This document shows, piece by piece, positions 1 through 8,805 of a stretch of DNA of 64,000 bases (position 1 is its first letter; each line of letters starts with the position of its first letter). The position numbers and the translations under genes are program-made. The notes under the pieces were generated by a model, which worked only from the letters and a program-made list of their open reading frames with translations, made no database searches and was not told where the DNA came from. Origin of the DNA: VRUE01 sp040508545 (GTDB taxonomy: Bacteria; Actinomycetota; Thermoleophilia; Solirubrobacterales; 70-9). The stretch is from positions 1 through 64,000 of the forward strand of contig JBEVMR010000098.1 of NCBI GenBank assembly GCA_040508545.1, given 5' to 3'.

Positions 1-19
1 CACATTTGGGTTTGAATGC

Positions 20-484
20 TTAGAGCGGCGTCCGAGGGTCCGAGAGTCCCTCGGCGTACGCTCGCACGACTCGATCAGCGATTTCGTCCGGCTCCTCGTG
101 CTCCCAAGCGCGCAGTATCCGCCATCCAGCGCCTGTCAGTGCGAGGTTGACCGCTTGGTCGCGCGCGACGTTCCGTGCAAGCTTCGGACGCCAGTAATCG
201 ACGTTTGCCCGGGGGATGTTCCCGTGCGCGGGGCAGCAATGCCAGAAGCATCCGTCGACGAAGACGGCGAGACGCGGGCGGCTAAAGACAACGTCGGGAC
301 GAACGATTCGGTCCGCGGCACGGAGCGGAAGATCGACGCGGAAGCGCAGGCCGCGGCGATGAAGCTCGGCGCGGAGGGCTATCTCGGCGCGGCTGTCGCG
401 TCGTCGGTTGCGCCGCATGCGCTCGCTCACTTTGGCGCTCGTGGGATTTGGATAGGGAAGGGGCGCCACGGGGAGACCAAGCAT
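20..484 (-). CDS. vsr: Vsr-type mismatch endonuclease
   Basis: This gene encodes a 154-residue protein of the very-short-patch-repair family. These enzymes nick 5' of the T in T:G mismatches that arise when 5-methylcytosine deaminates. The family core is visible: a basic RMRRNRRRDS segment (about residues 22-31), RPDVVF with the metal-binding Asp at about 64, then VDGCFWH (about 77-82), and a C-terminal GWRILRAWEHE. The reading frame is open 45 codons further upstream, but similarity starts near the ATG at 484, so I chose that start. It lies head to head with an m5C methyltransferase, which is the usual Vsr context and implies repair of that enzyme's deamination products. The left flank is cut by the window edge. 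Confidence 0.9.
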   Translation of the reverse strand: MLGLPVAPLPYPNPTSAKVSERMRRNRRRDSRAEIALRAELHRRGLRFRVDLPLRAADRIVRPDVVFSRPRLAVFVDGCFWHCCPAHGNIPRANVDYWRPKLARNVARDQAVNLALTGAGWRILRAWEHEEPDEIADRVVRAYAEGLSDPRTPL

Positions 485-551
485 GGCATCGCCGTCGATG
501 TGGTGCTTCCGACTGGGCGCTCGCTGACCCAAAGGCTCTGAGTTGCGTTGT

Positions 552-1706
552 ATGAAGCAGAAACCTATTTGCGTCCGCGGGGATAGCGACAATGCCGCCG
601 TGCCGTCCCCGACGTACACGGCGATCTCTCTCTACGCCGGGGCAGGGGGCCTCGATCAGGGGTTCTCTCGGGCGGGCTTCAGGGTGCGATGGGCGATTGA
701 CTCAGACCGGCATGCCGTAAAGACCTATAAAGCAAATCTCGGCGCGCACATTGTTTGCGGCGAAATGCCGGGCAAAGCTCCACCGAGCGACCTTAGGCCC
801 GATGTTGTAATTGGCGGTCCCCCATGCCAGGGCTTCTCGGTGATTGGCCGTATGGATCCCGAGGATCCCCGATCACGCCATGTCCACCACTTCCTCGACG
901 TAGTCGAGCGGCTCGAGCCGAGGGCTTTCTGTATGGAGAACGTAAAGGCGCTTGCCGAGGCGGATCGCTGGGCGTGGGTCCGTGACGCTCTCATTCGGCG
1001 GGCCAAAGAACTCGAGTATCGGGTCGAGCTGATGGTCTTGAGTGCCGCTGATTACGGTGTCCCCCAAACTCGGGAGCGCATGTTCTTGGTAGGGGTTCGG
1101 GGCGGTAGTCCACTTTGTCCAGTGCCAACGACCAAAGGAGAACCGCCAACGGTACGCGAGGCGCTCTCAAGGCTTCCGCCTTATGGAAAGCCAGGCAATG
1201 CCACTGCCTCGACAGCGAAGGTTGTGCCAGCTGCAAAGCCGGTGATGCGCCCGAGTGCGTACAAGGGGAGCCTTCTTTTCAATGGCTCAGGAAGACCACT
1301 ACAGCTCGATGGTCCGGCCAAGACCTTGCCGGCATCGATGGGCGGAAATGCCACGCCGATCATCGACCAGAAGGAGCTAGTCGCTGGCGCTGAGCCCTGG
1401 GTGGTCGGTTACCACGCACGACTGAGGGATGGGCGAAATCCCAACAAGCAGGCTCCGCGGCGGATGCGCCGGATCACGGTTGAGGAGGCGGCAGCTTTGC
1501 AGAGCTTCTCGCCGGAATGGAAGTGGATGGGCCCCCAAGGGGCTATGTATCGGCAAGTTGGCAACGCGGTCCCGCCGGTGCTTGCGGAGCATGTCGCTCT
1601 CAGCGTTTACGAGGCACTCCAGGTAATCGATAGCCAGCAGGCCAAAGCGGCTCCGACGGATGCATCTAGAACACCGCTCTCGGCGAATCAGATCTCGACC
1701 CACTGA
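552..1706 (+). CDS. DNA (cytosine-5) methyltransferase of type II RM system
   Basis: The protein has about 384 residues and carries the m5C methyltransferase motifs in order. These are the AdoMet loop YAGAGGLD near the N-terminus, the catalytic GGPPCQGFS loop with the nucleophilic Cys, MENV (motif VI), VPQTRERMF (motif VIII), a variable target-recognition stretch, and a C-terminal RQVGNAVPP (motif X). A TTG at 543 is an alternative start. It is divergent from vsr and 39 bp upstream of a SacI-family restriction endonuclease, so its role is to protect host DNA against that enzyme. The recognition sequence cannot be read from the protein; a GAGCTC-like site would be a guess from the nuclease family. 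No controller (C) protein gene is visible. Confidence 0.93.
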   Translation: MKQKPICVRGDSDNAAVPSPTYTAISLYAGAGGLDQGFSRAGFRVRWAIDSDRHAVKTYKANLGAHIVCGEMPGKAPPSDLRPDVVIGGPPCQGFSVIGRMDPEDPRSRHVHHFLDVVERLEPRAFCMENVKALAEADRWAWVRDALIRRAKELEYRVELMVLSAADYGVPQTRERMFLVGVRGGSPLCPVPTTKGEPPTVREALSRLPPYGKPGNATASTAKVVPAAKPVMRPSAYKGSLLFNGSGRPLQLDGPAKTLPASMGGNATPIIDQKELVAGAEPWVVGYHARLRDGRNPNKQAPRRMRRITVEEAAALQSFSPEWKWMGPQGAMYRQVGNAVPPVLAEHVALSVYEALQVIDSQQAKAAPTDASRTPLSANQISTH

Positions 1707-1745
1707 CCGAGGATGCTGAGTCGCACGGCGCACTGAGCGGTCGCG

Positions 1746-2855
1746 ATGATCCGGTCGAGCGCATACGCTGACCGTGTGACCATCACCCTGGGCGGTCAGG
1801 AGCTGGAAGACACGCTGGACCGGGCGTTTCTGCTCGCTACGAGCGACGAGGATCTCTCCGCTGTTTGGATTGGCCGAGCCGAGAGGCTTGGCGAGAGCCC
1901 GTCGGTAGCGTTTATCGCTGCAGTAGGCGCGGCTTTACTTGCCAAGGCTACTGACAGCCGGGTTGATTCCTTCGTGATACAGGCGCGGGAGGGAAGTGCG
2001 GGTGCCTACTCGTTGCGCCGAGCTGCGACTGCCCTGGCGCAGAAGCGCCACGCTTATGGCTACGACATTGGCTCAAGCAGCGATCGGGACCCGATCAATC
2101 ATGGCACGCTCGTCAGCTCAAAGCGCTGGGAGGTAGCCCTTGAGCGCATCACGCCGTCACACAAGCACTTCTTCCAAGTCATCTTGGGTTGGCTCGCGGA
2201 CATCAATGCCATGTCTGAAGAGGAAGCGAACGAGGCCCTCGCTGCGTTCATTCGGGTTCGCCGGGAGGTGGCACCCGGTGCAGCGGCAGAGTTAGTCCCC
2301 CTTGAACTAGCCACGGCACCAAGGCTCAACGATCTGATAGCTGCATTGGAGGCCTTCTCATCGGCGGACAGTGAAGGCGGCGCACGTGGCATGGCACTGG
2401 TTGCCGCTGCGTATCGCGCTGCTGGATTTGAAGCTGACGTGCCGTCGCGGAACGACCCACGACGCATCGATATACCCATCAAGGTAGAAGCCAAGCTGCT
2501 CATTGGCTCCGAGGTGAAGCAGCAACCCACGCATGAGGCCACCGCCGACACGCTGGCCGAGGATGCGGCTGAAGTCGGGGCTAATAGGGCACTCCTTGTA
2601 GTGCTTCCACCCGGTGCCCTGCTCCGATTTGACATACCAGCTGTAATCCGTCGAGCTGAGCACGATCACGGTGTTGTGTTGCGAATCCTCGAAAGCGTTC
2701 GGGCGGTTCTGCATGAGGCGATTGCAGCAAGCTCGGTACCGCTCGGAGACTTCTGCTCGAGTATGCCTCGGGCCTACGCTGACGCACTACGTGATATCCG
2801 GGCAGGGGATGCAGCTATAGAGACTTGGGCTGCCGTTTCAGGCCGGTGGGCCTAA
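1746..2855 (+). CDS. SacI-family type II restriction endonuclease
   Basis: The 369-residue protein resembles the SacI restriction enzyme family along its length. An N-terminal VTITLGGQELEDTL resembles the start of SacI. It is followed by an ALLAKATDSRVD segment, a GYDIGSSSDRDPINH segment (SacI has a similar GFDLG..REPIN), and a C-terminal half with a predicted PD-(D/E)XK-type core around DPRRIDIPIKVEAK. I identified it by remembered similarity to SacI, not by a search. A GTG at 1776 is an alternative start that matches the SacI N-terminus better. It follows the m5C methyltransferase by 39 bp and is probably co-transcribed with it. Together with vsr they form a complete modification, restriction and repair cassette. 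Confidence 0.8.
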   Translation: MIRSSAYADRVTITLGGQELEDTLDRAFLLATSDEDLSAVWIGRAERLGESPSVAFIAAVGAALLAKATDSRVDSFVIQAREGSAGAYSLRRAATALAQKRHAYGYDIGSSSDRDPINHGTLVSSKRWEVALERITPSHKHFFQVILGWLADINAMSEEEANEALAAFIRVRREVAPGAAAELVPLELATAPRLNDLIAALEAFSSADSEGGARGMALVAAAYRAAGFEADVPSRNDPRRIDIPIKVEAKLLIGSEVKQQPTHEATADTLAEDAAEVGANRALLVVLPPGALLRFDIPAVIRRAEHDHGVVLRILESVRAVLHEAIAASSVPLGDFCSSMPRAYADALRDIRAGDAAIETWAAVSGRWA

Positions 2856-3208
2856 CGCCTGAGTTAATAGGAGTCGATGGCTGCGGTGAGATGAGTTCGA
2901 TCGAGTGGTCGGGCCCTCGAGGCTTGGAGCTGTTTCGTCTCCCACCGAAGGCGAATCGGCGGATCCGACATCGCAGCGCAACCATTTGCGAGGATTGCGC
3001 GATGACCGATTCGGTCATGCGGGAGAGATTGTCCGGCCGGACGGAGCGACAAGCGCCTACGACGGCCCACCCGTGATCTTCCTGCGCGGGATAACGAACC
3101 GCCCGGCATGGATGGGACCAGGTCGCCTGCGGGAGGCACGGGCCACCCTCCTCCACCTGGTCGATCCACCGCGCTTACGGAGCGCTGCGGTCGTTCCTCG
3201 CCCAGGGG
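2856..3208. other. intergenic, no gene seen
   Basis: These 353 bases hold short overlapping open frames on both strands. None has recognisable protein composition, a ribosome-binding site or a conserved motif. The stretch sits between the restriction cassette and the chromosomal VOC gene and may be the right junction of the cassette, but no repeat or tRNA marks it. Confidence 0.5.
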
Positions 3209-3613
3209 TCAGTCTTGGGGTTGGACGATCTCCTGGACGGCCCAGCCGTTGCCGTCCGGGTCGGCGAAGAAGACGAAACGGCCCCAGGGGAACTCCTGGA
3301 CCTCGCTTGCCTCGACCCCGCGCTCCACAAGCTCCGCCCTGGCCGCATCAGCGTCCTCGACAACCAGCTGCAAGCCCGACACGCTCCCCGGTTGCATCTG
3401 GTGCGCGCCAGTGGTCAGCGCGATCGAGCAGGCCGAGCCGGGCGGGGTCAGCTGCACGAAGCGCAGCTCCTCGCTCACCCGGTGGTCGTGTTCGGCGAGG
3501 AAGCCGACCCGGTCGACGTAGAAGGCCTTGGCCCGATCCACGTCGGAGACGGGCACCTGCACCAGCTCCAGTCGCCATGCGATCTTCGATGCAGTGTTTC
3601 CCGCGTTCGTCAT
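3209..3613 (-). CDS. VOC-family (glyoxalase/bleomycin-resistance-like) protein
   Basis: The 134-residue protein has the VOC fold pattern. A first beta-alpha-beta unit is marked by LELVQVPVSDVDRAKAFY, and a second unit ends in VFFADPDGNGWAVQE, the typical metal-ligand Glu region. Members are metal-dependent lyases, isomerases, dioxygenases or drug-binding proteins, and the sequence does not tell which. It is divergent from a MarR regulator 86 bp away, with a palindrome between them, so it is probably that regulator's target. Cytoplasmic. Confidence 0.85.
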   Translation of the reverse strand: MTNAGNTASKIAWRLELVQVPVSDVDRAKAFYVDRVGFLAEHDHRVSEELRFVQLTPPGSACSIALTTGAHQMQPGSVSGLQLVVEDADAARAELVERGVEASEVQEFPWGRFVFFADPDGNGWAVQEIVQPQD

Positions 3614-3679
3614 TCGCGCTCCCTTCGTCAGCCGAGCGGCCTATGATTCTCTCGCCCGGTAAGTACTTTATCTAGCGAG

Positions 3680-3700
3680 TATCTTAGCAACTAAGAGATA
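3680..3700. promoter_or_regulatory. MarR-type operator palindrome
   Basis: An inverted repeat, TATCTTAG-CAA-CTAAGAGATA, ends at the first base of the MarR start codon, in the VOC/MarR divergent region. The surrounding 40 bp are much more AT-rich than the neighbours, consistent with promoters. MarR proteins bind such palindromes. Assignment to this regulator is inference from position. Confidence 0.55.
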
Positions 3701-4182
3701 TGCCTGCAAGTCCGAAGCGACAACTGATCGAAGGGTTGATCACTGCGTTCCGCGCCAGCGGCAACCAGGACAGCGCCTTCGAAAACCTCGCCGCCGATCG
3801 GCTCGGAGTCAACCGCACCGACCTGCACTGCCTGAACTCGATCGAGAACGCCGGGGGCCTCACCGCCGGAGAGCTGGCGGCCGAGGTCGGGTTGACCAGC
3901 GGCGCGGTGACCGGCGTCGTCGACCGGCTCGAGCGCGCCGGCTTCGCCCGGCGTGTCCCCGACCCCACCGACCGCCGCCGCGTCAAGGTCGAGGTGACCC
4001 CGGAGTTCTACGCTCGAGCCGAGCAGATCTGGGGCCCGCTGGCCGCAGAGTGGGAGGCGGCATTGGCCAGCGGCTTCACCGCCGCCGAGCTGGCCCGGAT
4101 CACCGAGTTCCTGCGGCTCACCAACGAGGTCGGCAAGCGCCACCTCGACCGCTTGGCGGAAGGCCTGCCTACCTCACGGTGA
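3700..4182 (+). CDS. MarR-family transcriptional regulator
   Basis: The 160-residue protein has a central winged helix. It runs LTAGELAAEVGLTSGAVTGVVDRLERAGFARRVPD then PTDRRRVKVEVT, the recognition helix and DRR wing of MarR regulators, flanked by dimerisation helices. It probably binds the palindrome that overlaps its own start and controls itself and the divergent VOC gene. The ligand is unknown. Confidence 0.9.
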   Translation: MPASPKRQLIEGLITAFRASGNQDSAFENLAADRLGVNRTDLHCLNSIENAGGLTAGELAAEVGLTSGAVTGVVDRLERAGFARRVPDPTDRRRVKVEVTPEFYARAEQIWGPLAAEWEAALASGFTAAELARITEFLRLTNEVGKRHLDRLAEGLPTSR

Positions 4183-4245
4183 AGTGGACGACGACCGGTG
4201 TCGGCCTCCGAGCCGGCCGGATCGCAGCTGATCGCCCGGGGACCG

Positions 4246-6249
4246 TCACCGCAGGGTGCGCGCTGCCGTCTTCGCCGCCGTGTCGCCGGCGTCGTCACGC
4301 GCCTCGCCGGCGATCCGCAGTCTCACCTGGGACAGAGACCGCAGGGCTTTGCGTCCCCGTTCGGTTAGCGCCAGCGTCACCTTCTCCTCGGCATCCGCGG
4401 CGAGACGAACCGTCTTTGGCGTGAAGACCGGGACGAGCCTCGTCCCAGTCCCGCCTCGAGCGCGGCGGACCTCGAGCTTCGCCTGGCCGCTCAGCGCCAC
4501 CCTCGCCGCTTCGTTGACGCCTGCGGCGACGCGCAAGGTTCCGGTGCGCTTCAGCTTCCGCAGCGACCCCGTATCGATCCGGAGGGTGAGTGCGATCTTG
4601 CGGCGGGGAGGCGGAGGTTTGGTCGCCGCAATCGCAATCGCCCCAATCCGGGTGCTCGTGTTGCCACCGGCGTCGACGGCGCTGACCGTCACCGGGTAGG
4701 CCCCTGGCGCGGTGTAGACGTGGGAGACGGTGTTGCCGCTGGCGCCGGCTCCGCCGTCGCCAAAGGTCCAGCTCGTCGCGAACGGGAAGTCGTCAAACGA
4801 TGAAACCCCGAACGCGACCGGCTCGCCTACGGTCCCGGCCGCGGGGATCTGGAGATCGCTGAGCCGCGGCGCGGCGAAGTCGTAACCACTCGCCTGCACG
4901 AACGGCCCGTCGTCGCCGTTGCGCCCGAAGACCGCGAACGCGTTGCCTGCCGCGTCGAGCGCGACCTCGGGAAATGCGGCGCCTTCTCCGGCGGCTGAAA
5001 GGGTGTCCGGTTTGGACCACTCGCCGTCGAGCGGGCGTACCGCCGCCTGGACCCTGAGGTTAGAGCCGTCGTCGCGGTACCACATGGCTACCGCACCGAC
5101 CGCGACGTTCATCGCCACGACCGGGGACGCGCCATCCTGGCCGGAAGCCGAGAGGTCGTCCGCGTCCGCCCACTCCCCGGCCGCAGGGCGCACCGCCGCC
5201 TGGACGATGAAGTTGCTGCCGTTGTAGCGGCGCCAAACCGCGACCGCATCGCCGGCCTCGTCCATGGCCGCATCCGGTTGCCCCGCTTCCCCGCCTGCAT
5301 CGGAGAGGTCGTCCGCGTTCGCCCAATCGCCGCTCGCAGGGCGCACCGCCGCCTGGATGATGTCAGGGCCGTCGAGGCGCGTCCAAACCGCGACCGCATC
5401 GCCCTCGTCGTCCATTGCCACGCTTGGTTCCCCCGCGTCCTGGCCTGCATCCGAGAGGTCGTCCGGCGCCGACCAATCATCTTGGCCCGCCGCGCGCACC
5501 GCCGCCTGGACGATGAAGTTGCTGCTGCCGTCGAGTTTCCACACGGCGATCGCGTTGCCCGCCGCGTCGATCGCTGCGTCCGGCGCCTCCAACGGCGTCA
5601 CATCCTGGCCTGCCGGGGAGAGGTCGTCAGGTTCGGACCACTCGCCGTCCGCGGATCGAACCGCCCCCTGGACGAGTACGTCCCCGCTGTCGAAGGCGGT
5701 CCAGACGGCGACCGCTTCGCTCACCGCATCGATTGCCAGCATGGGCGACCCGGCTGCGGAGATCGAGTCGGACACGTCTTCCGGTTCCGGCCATGCGCCG
5801 CCAGGCGGGCGTACAGCCGAGCGAATGACGAAGCCGCCGATGCCGTCATCGGTGACCCACGCCGCGATCGCGTTGCCCGCCGCGTCGATCGCCACCTGCG
5901 ACTGATCGCCTTCTTCGCCCGGGAGGGAGAGGATCTCCGGCTCGGACCAGTCACCCCCGGCGGGGCGTTCGGTCGCCTCGACGATCTCCTCGCCGCCGAC
6001 GTGGCGTTCCCAGATTGCGATCGCGTTGCCCGCCGCGTCGACCGCGACCTCGGGTCGACCGTCGACGACTTCGTTGGCGGCGGAGATGTCCTTTGGCTCC
6101 AGCCAGCCCGCCGCCGATGCGCTACCGGCCGTCGACAGCAGTCCGATGACCAGAATGAGCAGCATGGCCGGGATCGATACTCGGACCTGCGAACGCGCCG
6201 TCTGCTCCATCTCGCTCGCTTGCGCCGTCACCGCATCCCGTTGGCTCAT
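4246..6249 (-). CDS. Secreted protein with eight ~52-aa repeats and a PKD domain
   Basis: The 667-residue protein has a membrane-spanning or signal segment at about residues 24-47 (IPAMLLILVIGLLSTAG, then SASA). Eight tandem repeats of about 52 residues follow. Each has the shape W(S/A)xPDDLS, then a Gln/Gly-rich turn, then VAxDAAGNAIAVW, and they are likely blades of a beta-propeller. Next comes a PKD domain (SWTFGDGG ... HVYTAPGAYPVTV) near residues 470-540 and a basic C-terminal beta-rich tail. It is exported and probably binds surface or extracellular ligands. No enzyme motif was seen. It is divergent from a TetR gene, with a palindrome in the gap. Confidence 0.75.
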   Translation of the reverse strand: MSQRDAVTAQASEMEQTARSQVRVSIPAMLLILVIGLLSTAGSASAAGWLEPKDISAANEVVDGRPEVAVDAAGNAIAIWERHVGGEEIVEATERPAGGDWSEPEILSLPGEEGDQSQVAIDAAGNAIAAWVTDDGIGGFVIRSAVRPPGGAWPEPEDVSDSISAAGSPMLAIDAVSEAVAVWTAFDSGDVLVQGAVRSADGEWSEPDDLSPAGQDVTPLEAPDAAIDAAGNAIAVWKLDGSSNFIVQAAVRAAGQDDWSAPDDLSDAGQDAGEPSVAMDDEGDAVAVWTRLDGPDIIQAAVRPASGDWANADDLSDAGGEAGQPDAAMDEAGDAVAVWRRYNGSNFIVQAAVRPAAGEWADADDLSASGQDGASPVVAMNVAVGAVAMWYRDDGSNLRVQAAVRPLDGEWSKPDTLSAAGEGAAFPEVALDAAGNAFAVFGRNGDDGPFVQASGYDFAAPRLSDLQIPAAGTVGEPVAFGVSSFDDFPFATSWTFGDGGAGASGNTVSHVYTAPGAYPVTVSAVDAGGNTSTRIGAIAIAATKPPPPRRKIALTLRIDTGSLRKLKRTGTLRVAAGVNEAARVALSGQAKLEVRRARGGTGTRLVPVFTPKTVRLAADAEEKVTLALTERGRKALRSLSQVRLRIAGEARDDAGDTAAKTAARTLR

Positions 6250-6300
6250 GTCCCTCCCCAGAGTTGGTTCCCGCTACACCGTAGCACCTAGAACGTACAG

Positions 6301-6324
6301 TGAAGCGGTCCAACGGTCGCTTCA
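6301..6324. promoter_or_regulatory. Candidate TetR operator
   Basis: An inverted repeat (TGAAGCG, 10-base spacer, CGCTTCA) lies between the divergent secreted-protein and TetR genes, 47 bp upstream of the TetR start. Its size and place suit a TetR-family operator. Binding is inference. Confidence 0.45.
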
Positions 6325-6370
6325 TCACGATCTTGTCGCGATCCGTTCCGCCGGGGACTACGGTTCAAGC

Positions 6371-7033
6371 GTGCAGGAGACAAAGCCCTCCGGGGGACAG
6401 CCGAAGAAACGACCGCGACTGTCGCCCGAGGCGATCACCGAGGCGGCGATCCGGTTGGCCGATGCCGAGGGCCTCGAGGCGGTCTCGATCAGGCGCGTCG
6501 CCGCCGAGCTCGACGCGCGGGCGATGAGCCTCTACGACCATTTCGCCAGCAAGCGCGAGCTGCTCGCCTCGATGGCCGACGAGGTGGTGGGGGAGATGCT
6601 GGTCTCCCAGCCCCTGCCGGAGGCCTGGCGCGAGGGGGTCGCGGTCTCCGCGCGGACGATGTATGCGGCTTACGCCTCACACCCTTGGGCGATCTTCGCC
6701 GCCGCCGAGCGGCTCGGCCCGGGACCCAACGGCCTCAAGCTCGCCAAGCAGATGGCGCGAGCGCTCGCGAATCTCCCGCTCGAGCATGGCGATGTCTGGC
6801 AGGTGCAGGGGATAGTCAACGACTACGTAATCGGCTACTCCTTCCGAACGGTCGGCACCGTGAACCCGGAGGACATGGAAGCGGCGATCGCGGCCAGCGA
6901 CATAGTCGAGTTCCCCGAGCTGGCCGCCCTCCCCGACAACCTCCGCAACCGCTCCTCGATAGAGCGCTTCGAACTCGGCCTGCAGACGGTGCTCGACGGC
7001 ATCGAGCGGCGCTTTCTCGATCAGCCTGGCTGA
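6371..7033 (+). CDS. TetR-family regulator with TetR_C-like domain
   Basis: The protein has 220 residues from the GTG start. An N-terminal helix-turn-helix is seen in LSPEAITEAAIRLADAEG and SIRRVAAELDARAMSLYDHFASKRELL. This resembles the TetR/TetR_C subgroup that senses small hydrophobic drugs. The C-terminal ligand-binding domain is helical and has no diagnostic residues. The open frame continues upstream through the divergent gene, so the start rests on domain length. The next gene is glyA, 72 bp downstream on the same strand, but a functional link is not evident. Confidence 0.85.
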   Translation: MQETKPSGGQPKKRPRLSPEAITEAAIRLADAEGLEAVSIRRVAAELDARAMSLYDHFASKRELLASMADEVVGEMLVSQPLPEAWREGVAVSARTMYAAYASHPWAIFAAAERLGPGPNGLKLAKQMARALANLPLEHGDVWQVQGIVNDYVIGYSFRTVGTVNPEDMEAAIAASDIVEFPELAALPDNLRNRSSIERFELGLQTVLDGIERRFLDQPG

Positions 7034-7105
7034 GATCCGCGAGGCCATGATCGGGGTAGGTCGCCACTTCTGGCGTGACGTAGCTGAGATTCCGGGGCGC
7101 GTAGG

Positions 7106-8551
7106 ATGAGCGCCACGGTGCCCGAGACCATCCGCGACGCTTCCACGGCCAGCCAGGCCTTCAAGTCCGCACTCGAGGTGGTCGGCGGTGTGGCGCCGGA
7201 GGTGGCCGCCGCGATCCGCAGCGAACTCGAGGACCAGCGGCACGCGCTGAAGCTGATCGCGAGCGAGAACTACAGCTCGCCGGCCGTCCAGCTGGCGATG
7301 GGCCAGTGGATGACCGACAAGTACGCCGAGGGCGCCACGGGCAAGCGCTGGTACGCGGGCTGCGAGAACGTCGACACGGTCGAGGGCGCCGCCGCGTCGC
7401 TGGCTCAGGAGCTGTTCGGGGCTGACCATGCGTACGTGCAGCCGCACAGCGGCGCCGACGCCAACCTCGTCGCCTTCTCGGCGATCCTCGCCGAGCGGGT
7501 CGAGAAGCCGTACCTCGAAGAGCAGGGCGTGCGGGACTCGCGGCTCCTTTCCGAGGAGCAGTGGGAGGAGCTGCGCCAACGCCTCGTCAACCAGCGCATG
7601 CTCGCGATGGAGCTGACTTCCGGCGGCCACCTGACGCATGGCATGCGGGCGAACCTGTCCGCCAAACTCTTCGAGATCGTCCCCTACGGGGTGGATCCGG
7701 AGTCGGGTCTGCTCGACTACGACCGGGTGCGCGAGCTGGCGCTGGAGACCCGCCCGCTGCTGATTCTCGCGGGCCACAGCTCCTACCCGCGCAAGATCGA
7801 CTTCCGCCGCTTCCGCGAGATCGCTGACGAGGTCGGCGCTGTGTTCATGGTCGACATGGCCCACTTCGCGGGCCTTGTTGCCGGTGGCGTCTTCGAGGGC
7901 GAGTTCGACCCCGTTCCGTACGCGCACCTGGTGACCTCGACGACGCACAAGACGCTGCGCGGCCCGCGCGGTGGTCTCGTGCTGTGCACGAGCGAGTTCG
8001 CAGACGCCGTCGACCGCGGCTGCCCGATGATCCTCGGAGGCCCGCTGTCCCACGTCATGGCGGCGAAGGCCGTCGCGTTCCACGAAGCGCTTGCACCGGA
8101 GTTCCGCGACTACGCGGCGGCGATCGTCGCAAATGCGCGGGCGCTGGCCGAGGCGCTCGTGGCCGGCAGTGAGGTGCTGCAGACCGGCGGCACCGAAAAC
8201 CATCTGCTGCTCGTGGATGTGCGCCAGCATGGCCTCAACGGTCGACAGGCGGAGGCGGCCCTGCGCGAGTGCAACATCGTGCTCAATCGCAACGTGCTGC
8301 CGTACGACCCGAACGGCCCCTGGTTCACCAGCGGCATCCGGCTCGGGACCGCGGCTCTGACCACCCGCGGCTTTGGCGAAGGGGAGATGGGCCGAATCGC
8401 CGAGCTGATCTCCACGGTCCTCGGGGCAGCAGGACCGATCGAGGACGTCCGCGGCAAGCCGGAGCTCCCGCAGACGTTGGTCGACGAAGTGCGCGCCACC
8501 GTCGAGGAGCTGACGGCGGCGCATCCGCTGTATCCCGGCCTCGTCGTCTGA
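7106..8551 (+). CDS. glyA: Serine hydroxymethyltransferase (long actinobacterial form)
   Basis: The PLP enzyme interconverts serine and glycine and loads one-carbon units on tetrahydrofolate. The 481-residue sequence includes LIASENYSS (substrate loop), YAEGATGKRWYAGCENVD, the PLP region MVDMAHFAGLVAGG, and the lysine motif TSTTHKTLRGPRGG with the Schiff-base Lys. About 40 extra residues after PHSGADANLVAF (around 130-170) mark the longer form known in several actinobacteria. Glycine and one-carbon units supply the purine genes at 44-60 kb and the glycine-using ThiO. Just downstream lie a terminator and the decayed attachment site of a genomic island. Confidence 0.95.
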   Translation: MSATVPETIRDASTASQAFKSALEVVGGVAPEVAAAIRSELEDQRHALKLIASENYSSPAVQLAMGQWMTDKYAEGATGKRWYAGCENVDTVEGAAASLAQELFGADHAYVQPHSGADANLVAFSAILAERVEKPYLEEQGVRDSRLLSEEQWEELRQRLVNQRMLAMELTSGGHLTHGMRANLSAKLFEIVPYGVDPESGLLDYDRVRELALETRPLLILAGHSSYPRKIDFRRFREIADEVGAVFMVDMAHFAGLVAGGVFEGEFDPVPYAHLVTSTTHKTLRGPRGGLVLCTSEFADAVDRGCPMILGGPLSHVMAAKAVAFHEALAPEFRDYAAAIVANARALAEALVAGSEVLQTGGTENHLLLVDVRQHGLNGRQAEAALRECNIVLNRNVLPYDPNGPWFTSGIRLGTAALTTRGFGEGEMGRIAELISTVLGAAGPIEDVRGKPELPQTLVDEVRATVEELTAAHPLYPGLVV

Positions 8552-8723
8552 CCCGCGGTGCGGAGCGAGATGGGGGTACACCCGGCCAGAAGAGTCCTGG
8601 AAGGGATGCTCGCGCGAGCCGCTGGCCGGTTTGACTCGCAGGTCGCAGCCTCCAGCATCTGCTGCCAGCTCACCTTCGACGAATTGCGTCACATCGCGGG
8701 GATGCGGCGGCGGTTGAGAGGTG

Positions 8724-8756
8724 AAAAACAGAAGCCCCGTTGTGCAGGAGCTTCTG
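8724..8756 (-). terminator. Intrinsic terminator, probably the original tRNA-Ala terminator
   Basis: On the - strand, CAGAAGC and GCTTCTG form a 7-bp stem that is followed directly by TTTTT. It lies 4 bp beyond the decayed tRNA-Ala 3' end, so before the island inserted it would have ended the tRNA-Ala transcript. It may now end the island operon. Confidence 0.7.
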
Positions 8757-8760
8757 ACAG

Positions 8761-8805
8761 TGGAGCTAGGCGGAATCGTAGTGCCGACCTCCTGGGAGCG
8801 ATCCA
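8761..8805 (-). repeat. Decayed copy of tRNA-Ala(CGC) 3' end (attachment-site scar)
   Basis: This 45-base stretch matches 15912-15956, the intact tRNA-Ala from anticodon loop to discriminator base, at 40 of 45 positions without gaps and in the same orientation. Four of the five differences fall in the T arm, so it can no longer fold as a tRNA. Such displaced tRNA 3' ends are the classic footprint of integrase-mediated insertion. It marks the left end of the defence island. Confidence 0.85.

Noticed and set aside
2905..3675. 256-codon ORF between the restriction enzyme and MarR
   Set aside because: Its second half is antisense to the VOC gene and its first half has no recognisable content or ribosome-binding site.
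7060..7100. Possible copy of the island-end palindrome upstream of glyA (CACTTCTGGCG)
   Set aside because: Only 11 bases match 8927-8937 and the second arm is missing, so chance cannot be excluded.
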